In this document: positions 27,201-35,818 of the stretch, piece after piece | How positions within the stretch are numbered: the stretch's first letter is position 1 | Layout: every line of letters begins with the position of its first letter | Source: Ruminococcus sp. | GTDB taxonomy: Bacteria > Bacillota > Clostridia > Oscillospirales > Ruminococcaceae | Length of the DNA: 64,000 nt | Assembly: GCA_017543335.1 (NCBI GenBank) | Contig: JAFYGE010000042.1 | Location: 1-64,000 of the forward strand | Direction of reading: 5' to 3' | The notes under the pieces: model-generated | What the model saw: the letters and a program-made list of their open reading frames with translations, nothing else | Told to the model about the DNA's origin: nothing | The model's database searches: none | Program-made: the position numbers and the translations under genes

Positions 27201-30200
27201 CCGCTCTCAGCATTTTCTTCAAGGACTGTGCCGTCCTTAGTTACTGTGAGTATTACTTCACCGCTGTCGTCAGTAGCCTTTATCTTTACTGTAACTTCGC
27301 TGCCTACTCTGATGATCTCAGGAGCTGTTGCTATCTCCTCGATAACCGGACACTCTGTATCGTCAGTAGCGGATATATAGAAGTTTACAACTGCCGGTTC
27401 TGATGCATTTCCTGCTGCGTCATAAGCTTTGATAGTTACAGTCTTATCGCCGGCCTCGATCTCGTCAGGCATTATTACCTGTCCGTTTTCTATATCAAAT
27501 TCAAGGGACTTGCCGTTCATATCGGCTGTCACCTTAGTTACCCCAACATTATCTGAATACTCGCACTTGATAACAGGCTTTTCGCTCTTCTTGTACTTCT
27601 CCTTGTCCGCAGAAGCTGTAAGCTCAGGAGCTACTGTATCACGTACTGTTACTGTATAGCTGCTTTCCCTTACGTTTCCGGAGCTGTCCTCTGCCTTTAC
27701 ATTTATAACGTACTTGCCGGCAGCTGCTTCCGGTATAGTATAAGTGAAAGAACCGTTATTTGTATCGATAGGTGTACCGTCAATATCTGCTGTAACTGTT
27801 TCGAGCTTATAGTTATCTGTTACATCTACTGTTATTACCGGACTGTCAAGTGTTGCATATGAATTCTTGTCAGCCTTGAAGCTTACAGCAGGCTTTGTAG
27901 TATCAACGATAGATACTGTCTTTTCTGCTGTTCTCTGATTTCCTGAAGTATCAGTTGCTGTGGCACTTATTGTATAATCTGTAAGAAGTGTTGTATCAAA
28001 ATAGTATCTTCCGTTCTCATCTAAAGTAACTGTCTCTCCGTTGACCTTTACTTCAACAGTATCAATACCGATATTATCGCTTGCATTTACGGTCATGTAA
28101 GCATTTGTGTTGTTATACTCATACCTGTTGCTTGCACTGATGCTTACGCTCGGAGCTGTTGTATCTTCTGTACGAACAAGAAGTCTTGCTGTTGATGTTC
28201 TTTCGTTTCCGCTTGTATCTGTTGCAACGACCTTGAAAGTGATGTACTTATTTCCGTTCTTATCAACATTTTCGCCGTCTGATACATAATGGAAAGTGTT
28301 GTCATCTGAAAGCTTTGTTTCCTTGTCATCGATGAAGAATTTGACATCTGCTACAGCAACATCATCAGTTACTGTTACTGTTACATCAGAAGCTTCACCT
28401 GCAAGCACCTCTGTTTTGCTGAGCTTTATGCTTATAGAAGGAGCACTTGTATCAGAAACAACTGCTATTTTATAATCATAAGACTTTTCATTGCCTTCTC
28501 TGTCCTTTACAGTTGCTGTAAGGACATAATTTCCGATAGCTTCCGGAGTAAACTTATAGATGTTTTCCTTTTCTATAACTCCGTCCTTGCTGTCAAGTGA
28601 GAGTACAGTCTCCGGCTCTTCTTCATCCTTCTGAAGAGTGAGTTTCAGTGTATCTACAAAAGTCTCATTATCATAAGCAGTTATCTTATAATCAGCACTG
28701 TTACCGATAATTATTCTGCTGCTTCCATTAATGTATAAATTAGGTCCGTTATTATCAGCATAAACCTTTACAGAACGTGAGCTCTTTGTTTCATTTCCTG
28801 CTTTATCTGTTGCAGTTGCTTCAAATACATAGTCGCCTGCTTCATTTGTGTGGAACACATATTTATTCTCATCGTCAAGCTTGACTTCTTCTCCGTTGCA
28901 GGTAAGTACAAGCTTAGCTATTTCGTCATTATCACTTACTGTAACAGTAATGAGGACATCCTTTCCGGGATATACGCTGCTCTTATCAGCTCCTACTGTA
29001 ACTCTCGGAGCTTCTCTGTCCATTTTTATGACACGCTTCTCGGTGGTCTTATTGCCGTACCAGTCGAAAGCATCAACTACTATAGTAGTATCAGTAAGAT
29101 TATTATAAGGGAGCGGTACAGATACAAGGTTATCTTCGACCTCGTTGATGTATGCTATACGGTAAACGCCCTCGCCCCATACCTTAGGATTTGTATAGAG
29201 TGCTCTTACCCATGATACCTGTTCAGGATTCTCAAAGTTGATATTGAATGTAAGAGGCTCCTGATACTGTGTTGCATAAGCCGGAACATCACTAAGAGTC
29301 ATCTTTACTGCCTTGAACTCTTCTTTTTCTACTTCCTGCCAGAGTGCTGTTTTAGGAAGTACATTCACCTTTATTGCAACAGATGTCTTGATACCGCCTG
29401 ATGTTACCTCGGCAGAAACAGTGTACTCTCCTTCCTTGTCGAAAGAAACTGTTCTGAGAAGAGGTTCTTTGCCGTCACTGAGGTCAACCGCACTGCCAAT
29501 GTTCCACTTTACATCTGTAACATTGTCATATCTGCCGTTGATATCGAGCCAGAGTGATACCGGTGAACCTGCTGGTACTGTTCTTGCACCCTTTATAGCC
29601 ACATCTGCACCCTGATGAATGTCAGAAGCTTCTGTCTCGTCGGAATAGATAGTGAGGTCGTAAAGAACAGGAGTATCTCCGTCGGATGAAGCCTTCATGC
29701 TTATCTCAGTGCGGATATATCTGCCTTTAAGAGCGAGTTCCTCGCCGTTTGTCACTCTCTGAGGTTCAGAGAAGTTAACTCCGTCATTACTTGTGCTGAG
29801 GTATATATCCATTGCTGAATCACCGACATAGTCAGCATTCCAGTTTACATATGACCAAGGACAATTTTCAACACCGCTGTCAAATGTCTTACTGGTCCAG
29901 TGACCGTTATCAGCGTAGTCATCGCTTCCTACAATAATATCATCAAGATAAAGCACATTGCCTTCGCCGTTAGCGTCATAGGATATGAGCTTTGTATCTT
30001 TGGTCACCTGTACATAGCCCTTATTCTTGATAAGTCCTGTATTAAGGCTAAGACCGATATCGTCAGATGCTCCTATCTCGAAGCTGCTGTAGTTCCATGA
30101 AAGAGTTACTGAGCCGTCCGGATTCTTTACAGTGGAGTCCGGAGCTTTCTTCATCTTTGCATTTTTCAGCCAGTCAGCATTTGTAACTGTTGTTGTAAAT

Positions 30201-31972
30201 GTGACATTTCTTGCTGCGAGATTATAAATAGTATCTGCCATATTGAGCAGGAACTTTGTGATAGCGTTCGCATCGGGACAAAGCTTATATGCACCGTTTG
30301 TCTTGATAGCAACGTCCTGCATCGTGCTTGTATCAGTGAAGTCGTATGAGAAAGGGTTTATCTCAAAGGAATATACCTTTGTTCCGTTCTCCTTGAATAT
30401 AGCAGCCTGTTCCATAGCGATCTCATCATCGTTACGATAATCCCAGCCGTTTTCACCGTCAGCAAGCAGGAATATGTACTTATTGCGTCCTTCGCTCTCT
30501 TCATCGAAGATCTCGTTGTTAACGATGCGAAGTCCGTTGCCGTAATCGCTTCCGCCGCCGAGATTATAACGCTCTATGGCTGCGATAAGAGCTTCCTTAT
30601 CGCTTGTAAGAGGTGTATTCAATCTGTCAAGGGATGTGATACCAAGACGGTCGTTTGGTCCCATTGACTCGATTATCTGAAGTGCAGCAGCCTTTATGGT
30701 AGGGATCATGTCCCAAACGCTTCCGGAGTTATCGATACAGAGTACAAGGTCATTTCCGTTGCCGGTTACAAGCTGACCATAACCTTCAAGTGAGAAGTCG
30801 AGGTCGAGTTTGTCTCCTGATGATCTTATAGCATTCTTGCTCTGTTTTGCAGTAACGTTGATACCGCTTTCTGAGTCAGGAGAATATTTCTTAGTCCTGC
30901 CTGCTCCGGTGTTTCTTGCATCAGCGAGTTTAAGCTCATCTTTAGCTCCGTTAGCAGCTGAAAGATTTCCTGAACTGAAATCAGCGGTAGATGTATAGTT
31001 TACAACAGGACCGTCTGTAACTACTACCTTTACTGTATCTGATGACTGCTTATTGCCAAGCTGTGCAGTAAGAGTAATATCATACTCACCGGACTTTGTA
31101 AAGCTAATTTCAGGTGTAAGAGTATCTTCCCCTGTGATAGTAACCCTGTCAGCCTGTGAAGCAGGCACTTTGTATAATGTATCAGCTTCCTGATGTGATA
31201 CTGTACCTTCAAGTTTAAGGGTATCCTTCTTGTTTATGAACACCTTCGGCTCTGTGTGAGCTTTACAGTTTATCTTGAAGAAATCTCTGTACTCGATATT
31301 TACAGAAGTACCGTTTATTTCTATGCTGTCAGCATAGATAGCTCCGACAAGATCGATATTCTTTGCATTGATCTTGACCTTTCCGTTAGGAGCATAGATA
31401 ACTCCGGTATAGTCAAGGTTTCCGGCATCGATAGTGATGTCGCCTTCTTCTGACATTATGAATGCCTGTGAAAGCTGATCGCCGCCGGCAATACTCATTT
31501 TTATGTCTCCGGAAGCACTTATTCTTCCGCTTCCTTCGAGTTTTGCGTGGTCTATGACGAGGTTTCCGGATGTATATGATGAACAGAGAGTGAGGTCTGC
31601 TGCTGAATCAAATATCTCCTTATCGCCCTCAAACTCAAAATCGTATTCCTCAGCTGAATTTATAAGTCCGACAAAATCCGGAAGCTCGCAGTCAACACCG
31701 CCGTCACGGAAAACATTCTGTCCGCTTACAGAAAATTTATCATCTGCTCCGGTAAATTCAGGCTTGCTTCCTGAGTATACTCCGCCCTTGACATTAACGC
31801 TCTTTTCGTTGAGCTTTACACTTTTCTTTGCATACAATGCTATATGACTTGCATCAAAATCAAGAGTTGAAGTCTCCTCAGCATAAGTTTTAAATGCAGA
31901 TAAAGGCATATATGCAGCTGTAGTAGTAAGAGCAAGTGCAGAAGCAGCTATTCTTGTGAAAAACTTATTCAT
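24275..31972 (-). CDS. Giant secreted protein: VWA, Ig-like repeats, Cys-less transglutaminase-like domain
   Basis: A 2565-aa exported protein. The signal peptide is MNKFFTRIAASALALTTTAAYM. About 35-225 is a repetitive beta-rich region (short strands such as GDITIDAGNLDYTGVIYAPNGKVKINAKNIDLVGAIYADSI). A PKD-like stretch follows. A von Willebrand A domain lies at about 405-600 with metal site DNSGS. About eight Ig-like repeats span about 985-1715, each opening like DTTAPSVSI. A transglutaminase-like region (about 1740-1880) has GNDYDQASLLIGLLREMGYPAKY and WVPLDPS. The catalytic Cys position is Asp or Tyr, and the usual His before the PLDPS segment is not seen. The acidic C-terminus has hydrophobic helices. 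No sorting signal is seen. Its ATG lies in the last codons of the 318-aa gene, so they are coupled. It is probably a surface adhesin or structural protein. Confidence 0.8.
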   Translation of the reverse strand: MNKFFTRIAASALALTTTAAYMPLSAFKTYAEETSTLDFDASHIALYAKKSVKLNEKSVNVKGGVYSGSKPEFTGADDKFSVSGQNVFRDGGVDCELPDFVGLINSAEEYDFEFEGDKEIFDSAADLTLCSSYTSGNLVIDHAKLEGSGRISASGDIKMSIAGGDQLSQAFIMSEEGDITIDAGNLDYTGVIYAPNGKVKINAKNIDLVGAIYADSIEINGTSVNIEYRDFFKINCKAHTEPKVFINKKDTLKLEGTVSHQEADTLYKVPASQADRVTITGEDTLTPEISFTKSGEYDITLTAQLGNKQSSDTVKVVVTDGPVVNYTSTADFSSGNLSAANGAKDELKLADARNTGAGRTKKYSPDSESGINVTAKQSKNAIRSSGDKLDLDFSLEGYGQLVTGNGNDLVLCIDNSGSVWDMIPTIKAAALQIIESMGPNDRLGITSLDRLNTPLTSDKEALIAAIERYNLGGGSDYGNGLRIVNNEIFDEESEGRNKYIFLLADGENGWDYRNDDEIAMEQAAIFKENGTKVYSFEINPFSYDFTDTSTMQDVAIKTNGAYKLCPDANAITKFLLNMADTIYNLAARNVTFTTTVTNADWLKNAKMKKAPDSTVKNPDGSVTLSWNYSSFEIGASDDIGLSLNTGLIKNKGYVQVTKDTKLISYDANGEGNVLYLDDIIVGSDDYADNGHWTSKTFDSGVENCPWSYVNWNADYVGDSAMDIYLSTSNDGVNFSEPQRVTNGEELALKGRYIRTEISMKASSDGDTPVLYDLTIYSDETEASDIHQGADVAIKGARTVPAGSPVSLWLDINGRYDNVTDVKWNIGSAVDLSDGKEPLLRTVSFDKEGEYTVSAEVTSGGIKTSVAIKVNVLPKTALWQEVEKEEFKAVKMTLSDVPAYATQYQEPLTFNINFENPEQVSWVRALYTNPKVWGEGVYRIAYINEVEDNLVSVPLPYNNLTDTTIVVDAFDWYGNKTTEKRVIKMDREAPRVTVGADKSSVYPGKDVLITVTVSDNDEIAKLVLTCNGEEVKLDDENKYVFHTNEAGDYVFEATATDKAGNETKSSRSVKVYADNNGPNLYINGSSRIIIGNSADYKITAYDNETFVDTLKLTLQKDEEEPETVLSLDSKDGVIEKENIYKFTPEAIGNYVLTATVKDREGNEKSYDYKIAVVSDTSAPSISIKLSKTEVLAGEASDVTVTVTDDVAVADVKFFIDDKETKLSDDNTFHYVSDGENVDKNGNKYITFKVVATDTSGNERTSTARLLVRTEDTTAPSVSISASNRYEYNNTNAYMTVNASDNIGIDTVEVKVNGETVTLDENGRYYFDTTLLTDYTISATATDTSGNQRTAEKTVSIVDTTKPAVSFKADKNSYATLDSPVITVDVTDNYKLETVTADIDGTPIDTNNGSFTYTIPEAAAGKYVINVKAEDSSGNVRESSYTVTVRDTVAPELTASADKEKYKKSEKPVIKCEYSDNVGVTKVTADMNGKSLEFDIENGQVIMPDEIEAGDKTVTIKAYDAAGNASEPAVVNFYISATDDTECPVIEEIATAPEIIRVGSEVTVKIKATDDSGEVILTVTKDGTVLEENAESGTYTFTPDKVGDVKLSVRAEDPSRNYTETEVELKVYRNTENRKIVVDSPVFAKPGEEITVTLSSADGVPFDATELWMGEQNLSASLTKDADGKSSMTFTLDKNGKYGFKAVGKDNDGYSDEKLFDIQITSTYEDEIKSAEMQESMKQTSETQLNDELKELAKTFESPADAYEYVYNNINFEAYTNSRRGALGAYELKRGNDYDQASLLIGLLREMGYPAKYTTGNAALSSDQVKALMSMDSFETATRVLASNGKNAAKVTRTDGSQYVKLEETFVQVYVPASEIGETDEKLKDLGVWVPLDPSIKDTKLACDEIEPAAETTVDITKDRELYAGTEFGDILDTVEKHADSLAEKSGDSTISDMFKGAVTLSDEPTYIYSRNIVQKEFNRLPANLSYQFTDAEMKAFNAIPDNKTDRIQFYVSGLGGKNLGVYKISDIYNKRVTLRFEGNDGDKTIFEMDRGQIEKNTFLPALYVDGEIAAQYSLKEHSSDLEDMFEPEDEYYFFGKKAWRLGEHCKLTTSIVTNGHSTSWQGDIVIGSTYAMVIDVGGITKSQYNDSLNVAAESNGIDASDPSEPVVKADTGTDMTNYYDEDKIGSLLNFMGTYYFLKCDAYDNTSASFSNLEVGNDTKVLMTSYKINSREETTIGHVIDVIPGRFEIDVSYNSGTCFSRCDDVDARNQYMYNAAYMESYYEGWIWEAFFASEGASTVAVLNKALQDGSELVCINKDNIETEIAKVSLESDEEKEIRDSVSQGLSVIIPAKRVEIKGWSGTGYIIADMEEYNHFVFKLSGGTNGGSDTEDIDLIGETLAEVYSHLDTDKAFTGLFTATQTVYYILLEISLYKEIAPAISELAAASGGGPAMVLIGGLSLLDATKHLVDIMNYRVEMLEIFYEYCVGDEEGAQEHSCVDLTVLLIKMLKDLYETLTGGDDGGDPSVYDALKEYITSVVEAYDSDDDDDGGHDGFNDLIEDIFEAGEG

Positions 31973-32921
31973 TATCTTCTGACCTCCTCTTTCTGAAAAG
32001 TATAGCGGCAGTCATAGAAGCTGCACCTAATCCAGCAAATGCAAAAGCACCCTTATCTCCGGTCTTAGGTGAATTTTTAACAGTCTCGTTGCTGCCTGTG
32101 CCAGCCTTTTCACTGTAAAGACCGTACTTTGTACCGTAAGTAAGGCTGTCGCCGTCCTTGAGAGTCTTTTCAGACCATGTAAGAGCTACAGCATTGTCGC
32201 TGATATCTCCGTCAGGAGCATAGTCAAAGCGGTCGTTGAAAAGGTTCGACCAGTCGGCAATATCAAAACAATCCGGAGCTGTACTTCCGTCGGATGTGAT
32301 ACCGTAAGCAACTATAACTCCCTCATCATTCTTCACTTTCCAGTCCTCAGGGATGCTGCTTCCTGTGAAGCTTGTTTCGGTTATGTAAGCTGTATCACCG
32401 GCAACTATAGGGTCATTTTCAGAATCAGCTATAGTCGGGTCGATTATTGAGCGTACAGATACGAGAACGTCCGCACCGGACTTATTCTCTGTTATATACT
32501 CTATGCGGAGCATATCATAATTTTCGGTATTTCCGGTTGAGAATGAAAGTTTCTGTGTGATCTCAACTCCGTCAAAATCCTGAACTGTAACTACTGAACC
32601 GTCGCTTTCAACTGTCGGCTTCTTTACATTTTTACCCTCGCTGAACAGCTTCACAGTACCGTTTATGCTCACTTCTGCGAATGAGGTACAGTACTGGGAG
32701 TAAGTAAGTGTTTCGGATTCATTATTGCTGTTCTTACGCAGAGTAAATCCTCCGAAATCTGTGTCCCCATTGTTATCCTGAACTGCAAGGACGAGGTAAT
32801 CGTTATGCACACTGATACCCTTTGTATCCATAGGTCTGAGCATGAAACCTGCTGCTGCAAAGCTGCATACAGAAGCTGCTGTAAGGACCGCTGACAAACG
32901 GTTTGTGCGAGGTCTAACCAT
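31965..32921 (-). CDS. Exported protein with SPKTGD-type sorting tail
   Basis: A 318-aa protein with an N-terminal signal peptide (RPRTNRLSAVLTAASVCSFAAAGFM). The middle is beta-rich and matches no family I know. The C-terminus reads SPKTGD, a hydrophobic stretch AFAFAGLGAASMTAAILF, then RKRRSEDNE. That is the layout of a Gram-positive sortase sorting signal, with SPKTG in place of LPXTG. Its stop overlaps the start of the 2565-aa gene by eight bases, so the two are made together. It may anchor or present the giant protein, which lacks its own sorting tail. No sortase gene is in the window. Confidence 0.75.
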   Translation of the reverse strand: MVRPRTNRLSAVLTAASVCSFAAAGFMLRPMDTKGISVHNDYLVLAVQDNNGDTDFGGFTLRKNSNNESETLTYSQYCTSFAEVSINGTVKLFSEGKNVKKPTVESDGSVVTVQDFDGVEITQKLSFSTGNTENYDMLRIEYITENKSGADVLVSVRSIIDPTIADSENDPIVAGDTAYITETSFTGSSIPEDWKVKNDEGVIVAYGITSDGSTAPDCFDIADWSNLFNDRFDYAPDGDISDNAVALTWSEKTLKDGDSLTYGTKYGLYSEKAGTGSNETVKNSPKTGDKGAFAFAGLGAASMTAAILFRKRRSEDNE

Positions 32922-33105
32922 TACTTTGTCCCCCTTTCAGTGCAGGAAGAAAAAGATAATATCATGTTTTTCTCCTTCTGTCTGTAGATGAATATTCGTA
33001 TAAGCAGCCATTTTTATAACGAGCAGTATAATTAGTAGTCAAAAAAATAAATACAGTAAAAAAAAATCTACATTGTGTAAAACATTTGATTTGGACTGCA
33101 CATGA

Positions 33106-33134
33106 ATCATACCACAATATAGACAATTTGTCAA
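33106..33134 (-). promoter_or_regulatory. Sigma-A promoter of the surface protein operon
   Basis: TTGACA (33129-33134), 17 bases, TATGAT (33106-33111) on the minus strand. It is about 175 bases upstream of the 318-aa gene, leaving a long A/T-rich leader (32922-33100) in which a second weaker promoter (TTGACT with TATAAA) is also possible. Confidence 0.75.
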
Positions 33135-33169
33135 GTCAAATTTTGTGCATTTGTGCATTAATTCTCCAC

Positions 33170-33289
33170 AAAAAAACGGTCAGCAGAGGTGAAGCCCCTC
33201 TGGCGGATCACAGGTTATATTTACGAGACTGTAATTTCAGTCTCATAACCATATTTTCCGCTAAGGGGAGCAGCCTGACAACTGACCGT
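33170..33289 (-). ncRNA. Unassigned structured element / terminator after uvrC
   Basis: A 114-base element closed by ACGGTCAG (33176-33183) and CTGACCGT (33282-33289). Nested inside are GCGGA/TCCGC (33203-33207, 33257-33261), GGTTAT/ATAACC (33213-33218, 33245-33250) and GAGACTG/CAGTCTC (33225-33231, 33238-33244). There is an alternative hairpin AGAGG/CCTCT (33185-33201). On the minus strand it ends in a run of seven T. It begins eight bases after the uvrC stop codon. It could be the operon terminator or a small RNA processed from the 3' end. It does not match SRP, 6S or a riboswitch that I can name. Confidence 0.5.
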
Positions 33290-33296
33290 TTATATA

Positions 33297-35120
33297 TCAC
33301 ATTTCCTGTATGACCTTCCAAAGCTCCATAGCAATTTCAGTATTAACTCCGGCAGTAACAGCAAGCTCCTCCGGAGATGCCTGTTTGAGATTCTCTTTTG
33401 TCTTATACTTAATAAGTATCTTCTCAGCCTTTTTCTCTCCGATACCTTTAACTGTGAGAAGCTCGGAGCTGTAGGTCTTTTTCTTGTGTCTTGAATGCAT
33501 GAAGCTGACCGAGTAGCGGTGGACTTCGTCCTGTATCCTTGTAACAAGGTCAAATACAGCTCTCAGACTGTTTATCTGTATCTCTTTACCGCCTGCCGCA
33601 ATAGCACGGGTACGGTGCTTATCGTCTTTGACCATACCAAAAAGCGGTATATCAAGTCCGAGCTCACGCAGTACGGGCTGTATTGCATGAACGTGTCCCT
33701 TACCGCCGTCAAGGAGTATCAGGTCCGGAGTTCTTGTGAAATACTCATCGCCTTCTCCTGTAATGATATGCATTAGTCTTCTGCGAATGACCTCCTGCAT
33801 AGAGCCATAATCGTTCTGCTGTTCCTGTTCCTTGATAGTAAAACGCTTATAGGCTCTTTTTAGCGGTCTGCCGTCCTCAAAAACTACCATTCCTGCTACC
33901 ATTGACTCAGATGATAGGTTCGATATATCATACGCTTCGATATACTTAGGAGGCTTTGCAAGTCCGAGACTTTTTGCAAGCTGTTCCAATGCAATGACCT
34001 CTTTTCCGGTACGGTCATTTTTTAGTGCAGCATACTCAGCACTGTTATTCTTTGCAAGTCTTAGCAGTTCAAGCTGTCTTCCACGCTGAGGTACATGAAG
34101 TGTGACCTTATGTCCGGACTGTTTCTCCATAAGCTCATTAAGCAGTCCTATGTCCTCAGGCTCGTGGTCTATTATGACAGTTTTCGGAATATCGTTCCTG
34201 CCATAGTAAAACTGCATCATGAAGCTTCCGAGTATATCTTCTCCGGATTCAGCTTTGTCGAAACCGAAAACAGCCTTGTCGTACAGTCTGTCCTCACGGT
34301 ACATAAGCACTGAAATGTATATACCTGCATAATACTCGGCTATGCCTATAACATCCGCAGAATCGACTCCGCTGTTGATTATCTTCTGCTTCTCAGCTGC
34401 TTTTTTGACTGCGGCTATACGGTCACGCAGAAGAGCTGCTTTTTCGAAATCGAGCACTTCAGCAGCGGCATTCATTTCTGCTTCCATACGCTCGACCGAC
34501 TGTGCACTTCCGCTTTTTATGAAGTCTATAGCCTGCTCAACGGTGTCCCTGTAGACCTGACTGCTTATCTTTCCACGGCAAAGTCCCATGCAAGTCTTGA
34601 TATGGTAATTCAGACAAGGTCTGCCCTTACCGAAATCTTGTGGGAATTTCTTATGGCAAGTCGGGAGCATAAATACACGGTTCACCTCATTCACCGCTTC
34701 CTTAGTCACCGAGCCGCTTGTATAAGGTCCGAGGTATTTTCCGGGCTGCTTTGTGTTCTTCTCAGTAGTTATCCTCGGATACTCCCCATCTGATATTCGG
34801 ATATAGTGGTAACCCTTATCGTCCTTCAGCAGTATATTGTACTTCGGCTTGTGCTGCTTTATGAGACTGCATTCAAGCACAAGTGCCTCGTACTCGCTGT
34901 CAGTTACTATGAAATCGTAGTCGTAAACATTAGAGACCATTGCCGCAACTTTCGGAAGATGATCTGGATTCTCACGGAAATAACTGCTCACACGGTTATG
35001 CAGATTCTTTGCTTTTCCGATGTATATTATAGTATTTTCGCTGTTACGCATTATATAGACTCCAGGCGACTGTGTCAGCCGTGAAGTCTTATTACGCAGA
35101 TATGGTAATCTTGGATTCAT
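33297..35120 (-). CDS. uvrC: Excinuclease ABC subunit C
   Basis: Makes the two incisions in nucleotide excision repair with UvrA and UvrB. It has 607 aa. The GIY-YIG nuclease domain (about 13-95) shows GVYIMRN and IIYIGKAKNLHNRVSSYF. The UVR motif for UvrB binding lies near 200-235. The RNase H-like 5' nuclease domain has YDISNLSSESMVAGMVVFEDGRPLKRAYKRF and DLILLDGGKGH. Tandem helix-hairpin-helix motifs close the protein (LLTVKGIGEKKAEKIL). AGGAG lies just before the ATG and overlaps the end of the lipoprotein gene. It is the last gene of a five-gene operon. Confidence 0.97.
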   Translation of the reverse strand: MNPRLPYLRNKTSRLTQSPGVYIMRNSENTIIYIGKAKNLHNRVSSYFRENPDHLPKVAAMVSNVYDYDFIVTDSEYEALVLECSLIKQHKPKYNILLKDDKGYHYIRISDGEYPRITTEKNTKQPGKYLGPYTSGSVTKEAVNEVNRVFMLPTCHKKFPQDFGKGRPCLNYHIKTCMGLCRGKISSQVYRDTVEQAIDFIKSGSAQSVERMEAEMNAAAEVLDFEKAALLRDRIAAVKKAAEKQKIINSGVDSADVIGIAEYYAGIYISVLMYREDRLYDKAVFGFDKAESGEDILGSFMMQFYYGRNDIPKTVIIDHEPEDIGLLNELMEKQSGHKVTLHVPQRGRQLELLRLAKNNSAEYAALKNDRTGKEVIALEQLAKSLGLAKPPKYIEAYDISNLSSESMVAGMVVFEDGRPLKRAYKRFTIKEQEQQNDYGSMQEVIRRRLMHIITGEGDEYFTRTPDLILLDGGKGHVHAIQPVLRELGLDIPLFGMVKDDKHRTRAIAAGGKEIQINSLRAVFDLVTRIQDEVHRYSVSFMHSRHKKKTYSSELLTVKGIGEKKAEKILIKYKTKENLKQASPEELAVTAGVNTEIAMELWKVIQEM

Positions 35121-35129
35121 ATTTTCTCC

Positions 35130-35804
35130 TCAGTCCGGTATAGGACCGGTTTCGCTGTCGATATTTCCATTTTTAGCGTTTATATAGACCTCATCAGGAT
35201 AAAATATATCAGTCAGATGAATATCCCATTCTAACGAAAAGTTTTTTCCGGCACGTATTATTGTTAGTTCCGGTTCACCGTCTATTCCGGCTTCATATTT
35301 ACTTTTAGCAATATTGACTGCCTGTTCACCGGTAATATTCGGCGTAACATCAATATCTATATTCGGCACATACCTGTTAAGCAGACGTGTCACATTACCG
35401 TCTTTGTCAACACTAAGTGCAACTGTTCCAAAAGTATGAACGTCCTTGTAATACTGGTCAAAGCAATAGGTGAACTCATCCTTTCCGGAATTCCTGATTC
35501 TGAATCTTAATTCATTGTCCGGAGCAGATATGCCTATTATATCAGCAAGTTCTTCCAGAGCCTCAGCTGCGTCATCTTCGTCCCCGACCTTTATTGTGCT
35601 GACTTTTCCTTCTATTGATCTTACTCCGCCTGAAACGGGATCATACTCTATTTCCGGTGATTCTCCGTCATTGAGGTCTTTCAGGTCACTGACAGTGAGT
35701 GGTTTGACTGATTCTGTTTCAGAGCTGCTTTCGGACTTCGATGAACATCCTGATGCCAAAAGAGATGCTACGAGTAATGCTGCTGTTAGTTTAGTGCGAT
35801 CCAT
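35130..35804 (-). CDS. Lipoprotein with FTP/PepSY-like propeptide domain
   Basis: A 224-aa lipoprotein. The signal peptide ends in the lipobox LLASGC, so Cys20 should be lipidated and the protein held on the outer face of the membrane. After a Ser-rich linker, residues of about 50-140 resemble the FTP propeptide fold (FTYCFDQYYKDVHTFGTVALSVDKDGNVTRLLNRYVPNI). About 150-224 resembles PepSY (ITGEQAVNIAKSKYE). These domains normally precede thermolysin-type peptidases and inhibit them, but no peptidase follows. The ATG at 35804 has GGGAGA upstream and is preferred to 35819. It could modulate an extracellular protease encoded elsewhere. Confidence 0.72.
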   Translation of the reverse strand: MDRTKLTAALLVASLLASGCSSKSESSSETESVKPLTVSDLKDLNDGESPEIEYDPVSGGVRSIEGKVSTIKVGDEDDAAEALEELADIIGISAPDNELRFRIRNSGKDEFTYCFDQYYKDVHTFGTVALSVDKDGNVTRLLNRYVPNIDIDVTPNITGEQAVNIAKSKYEAGIDGEPELTIIRAGKNFSLEWDIHLTDIFYPDEVYINAKNGNIDSETGPIPD

Positions 35805-35818
35805 AAATATATCTCCCA

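Noticed and set aside
33176..33289. SRP RNA, 6S RNA or T-box identity for the element after uvrC
   Set aside because: No GNRA-capped SRP helix 8 motif, the length is too short for 6S, and no T-box bulge. It was left unassigned.
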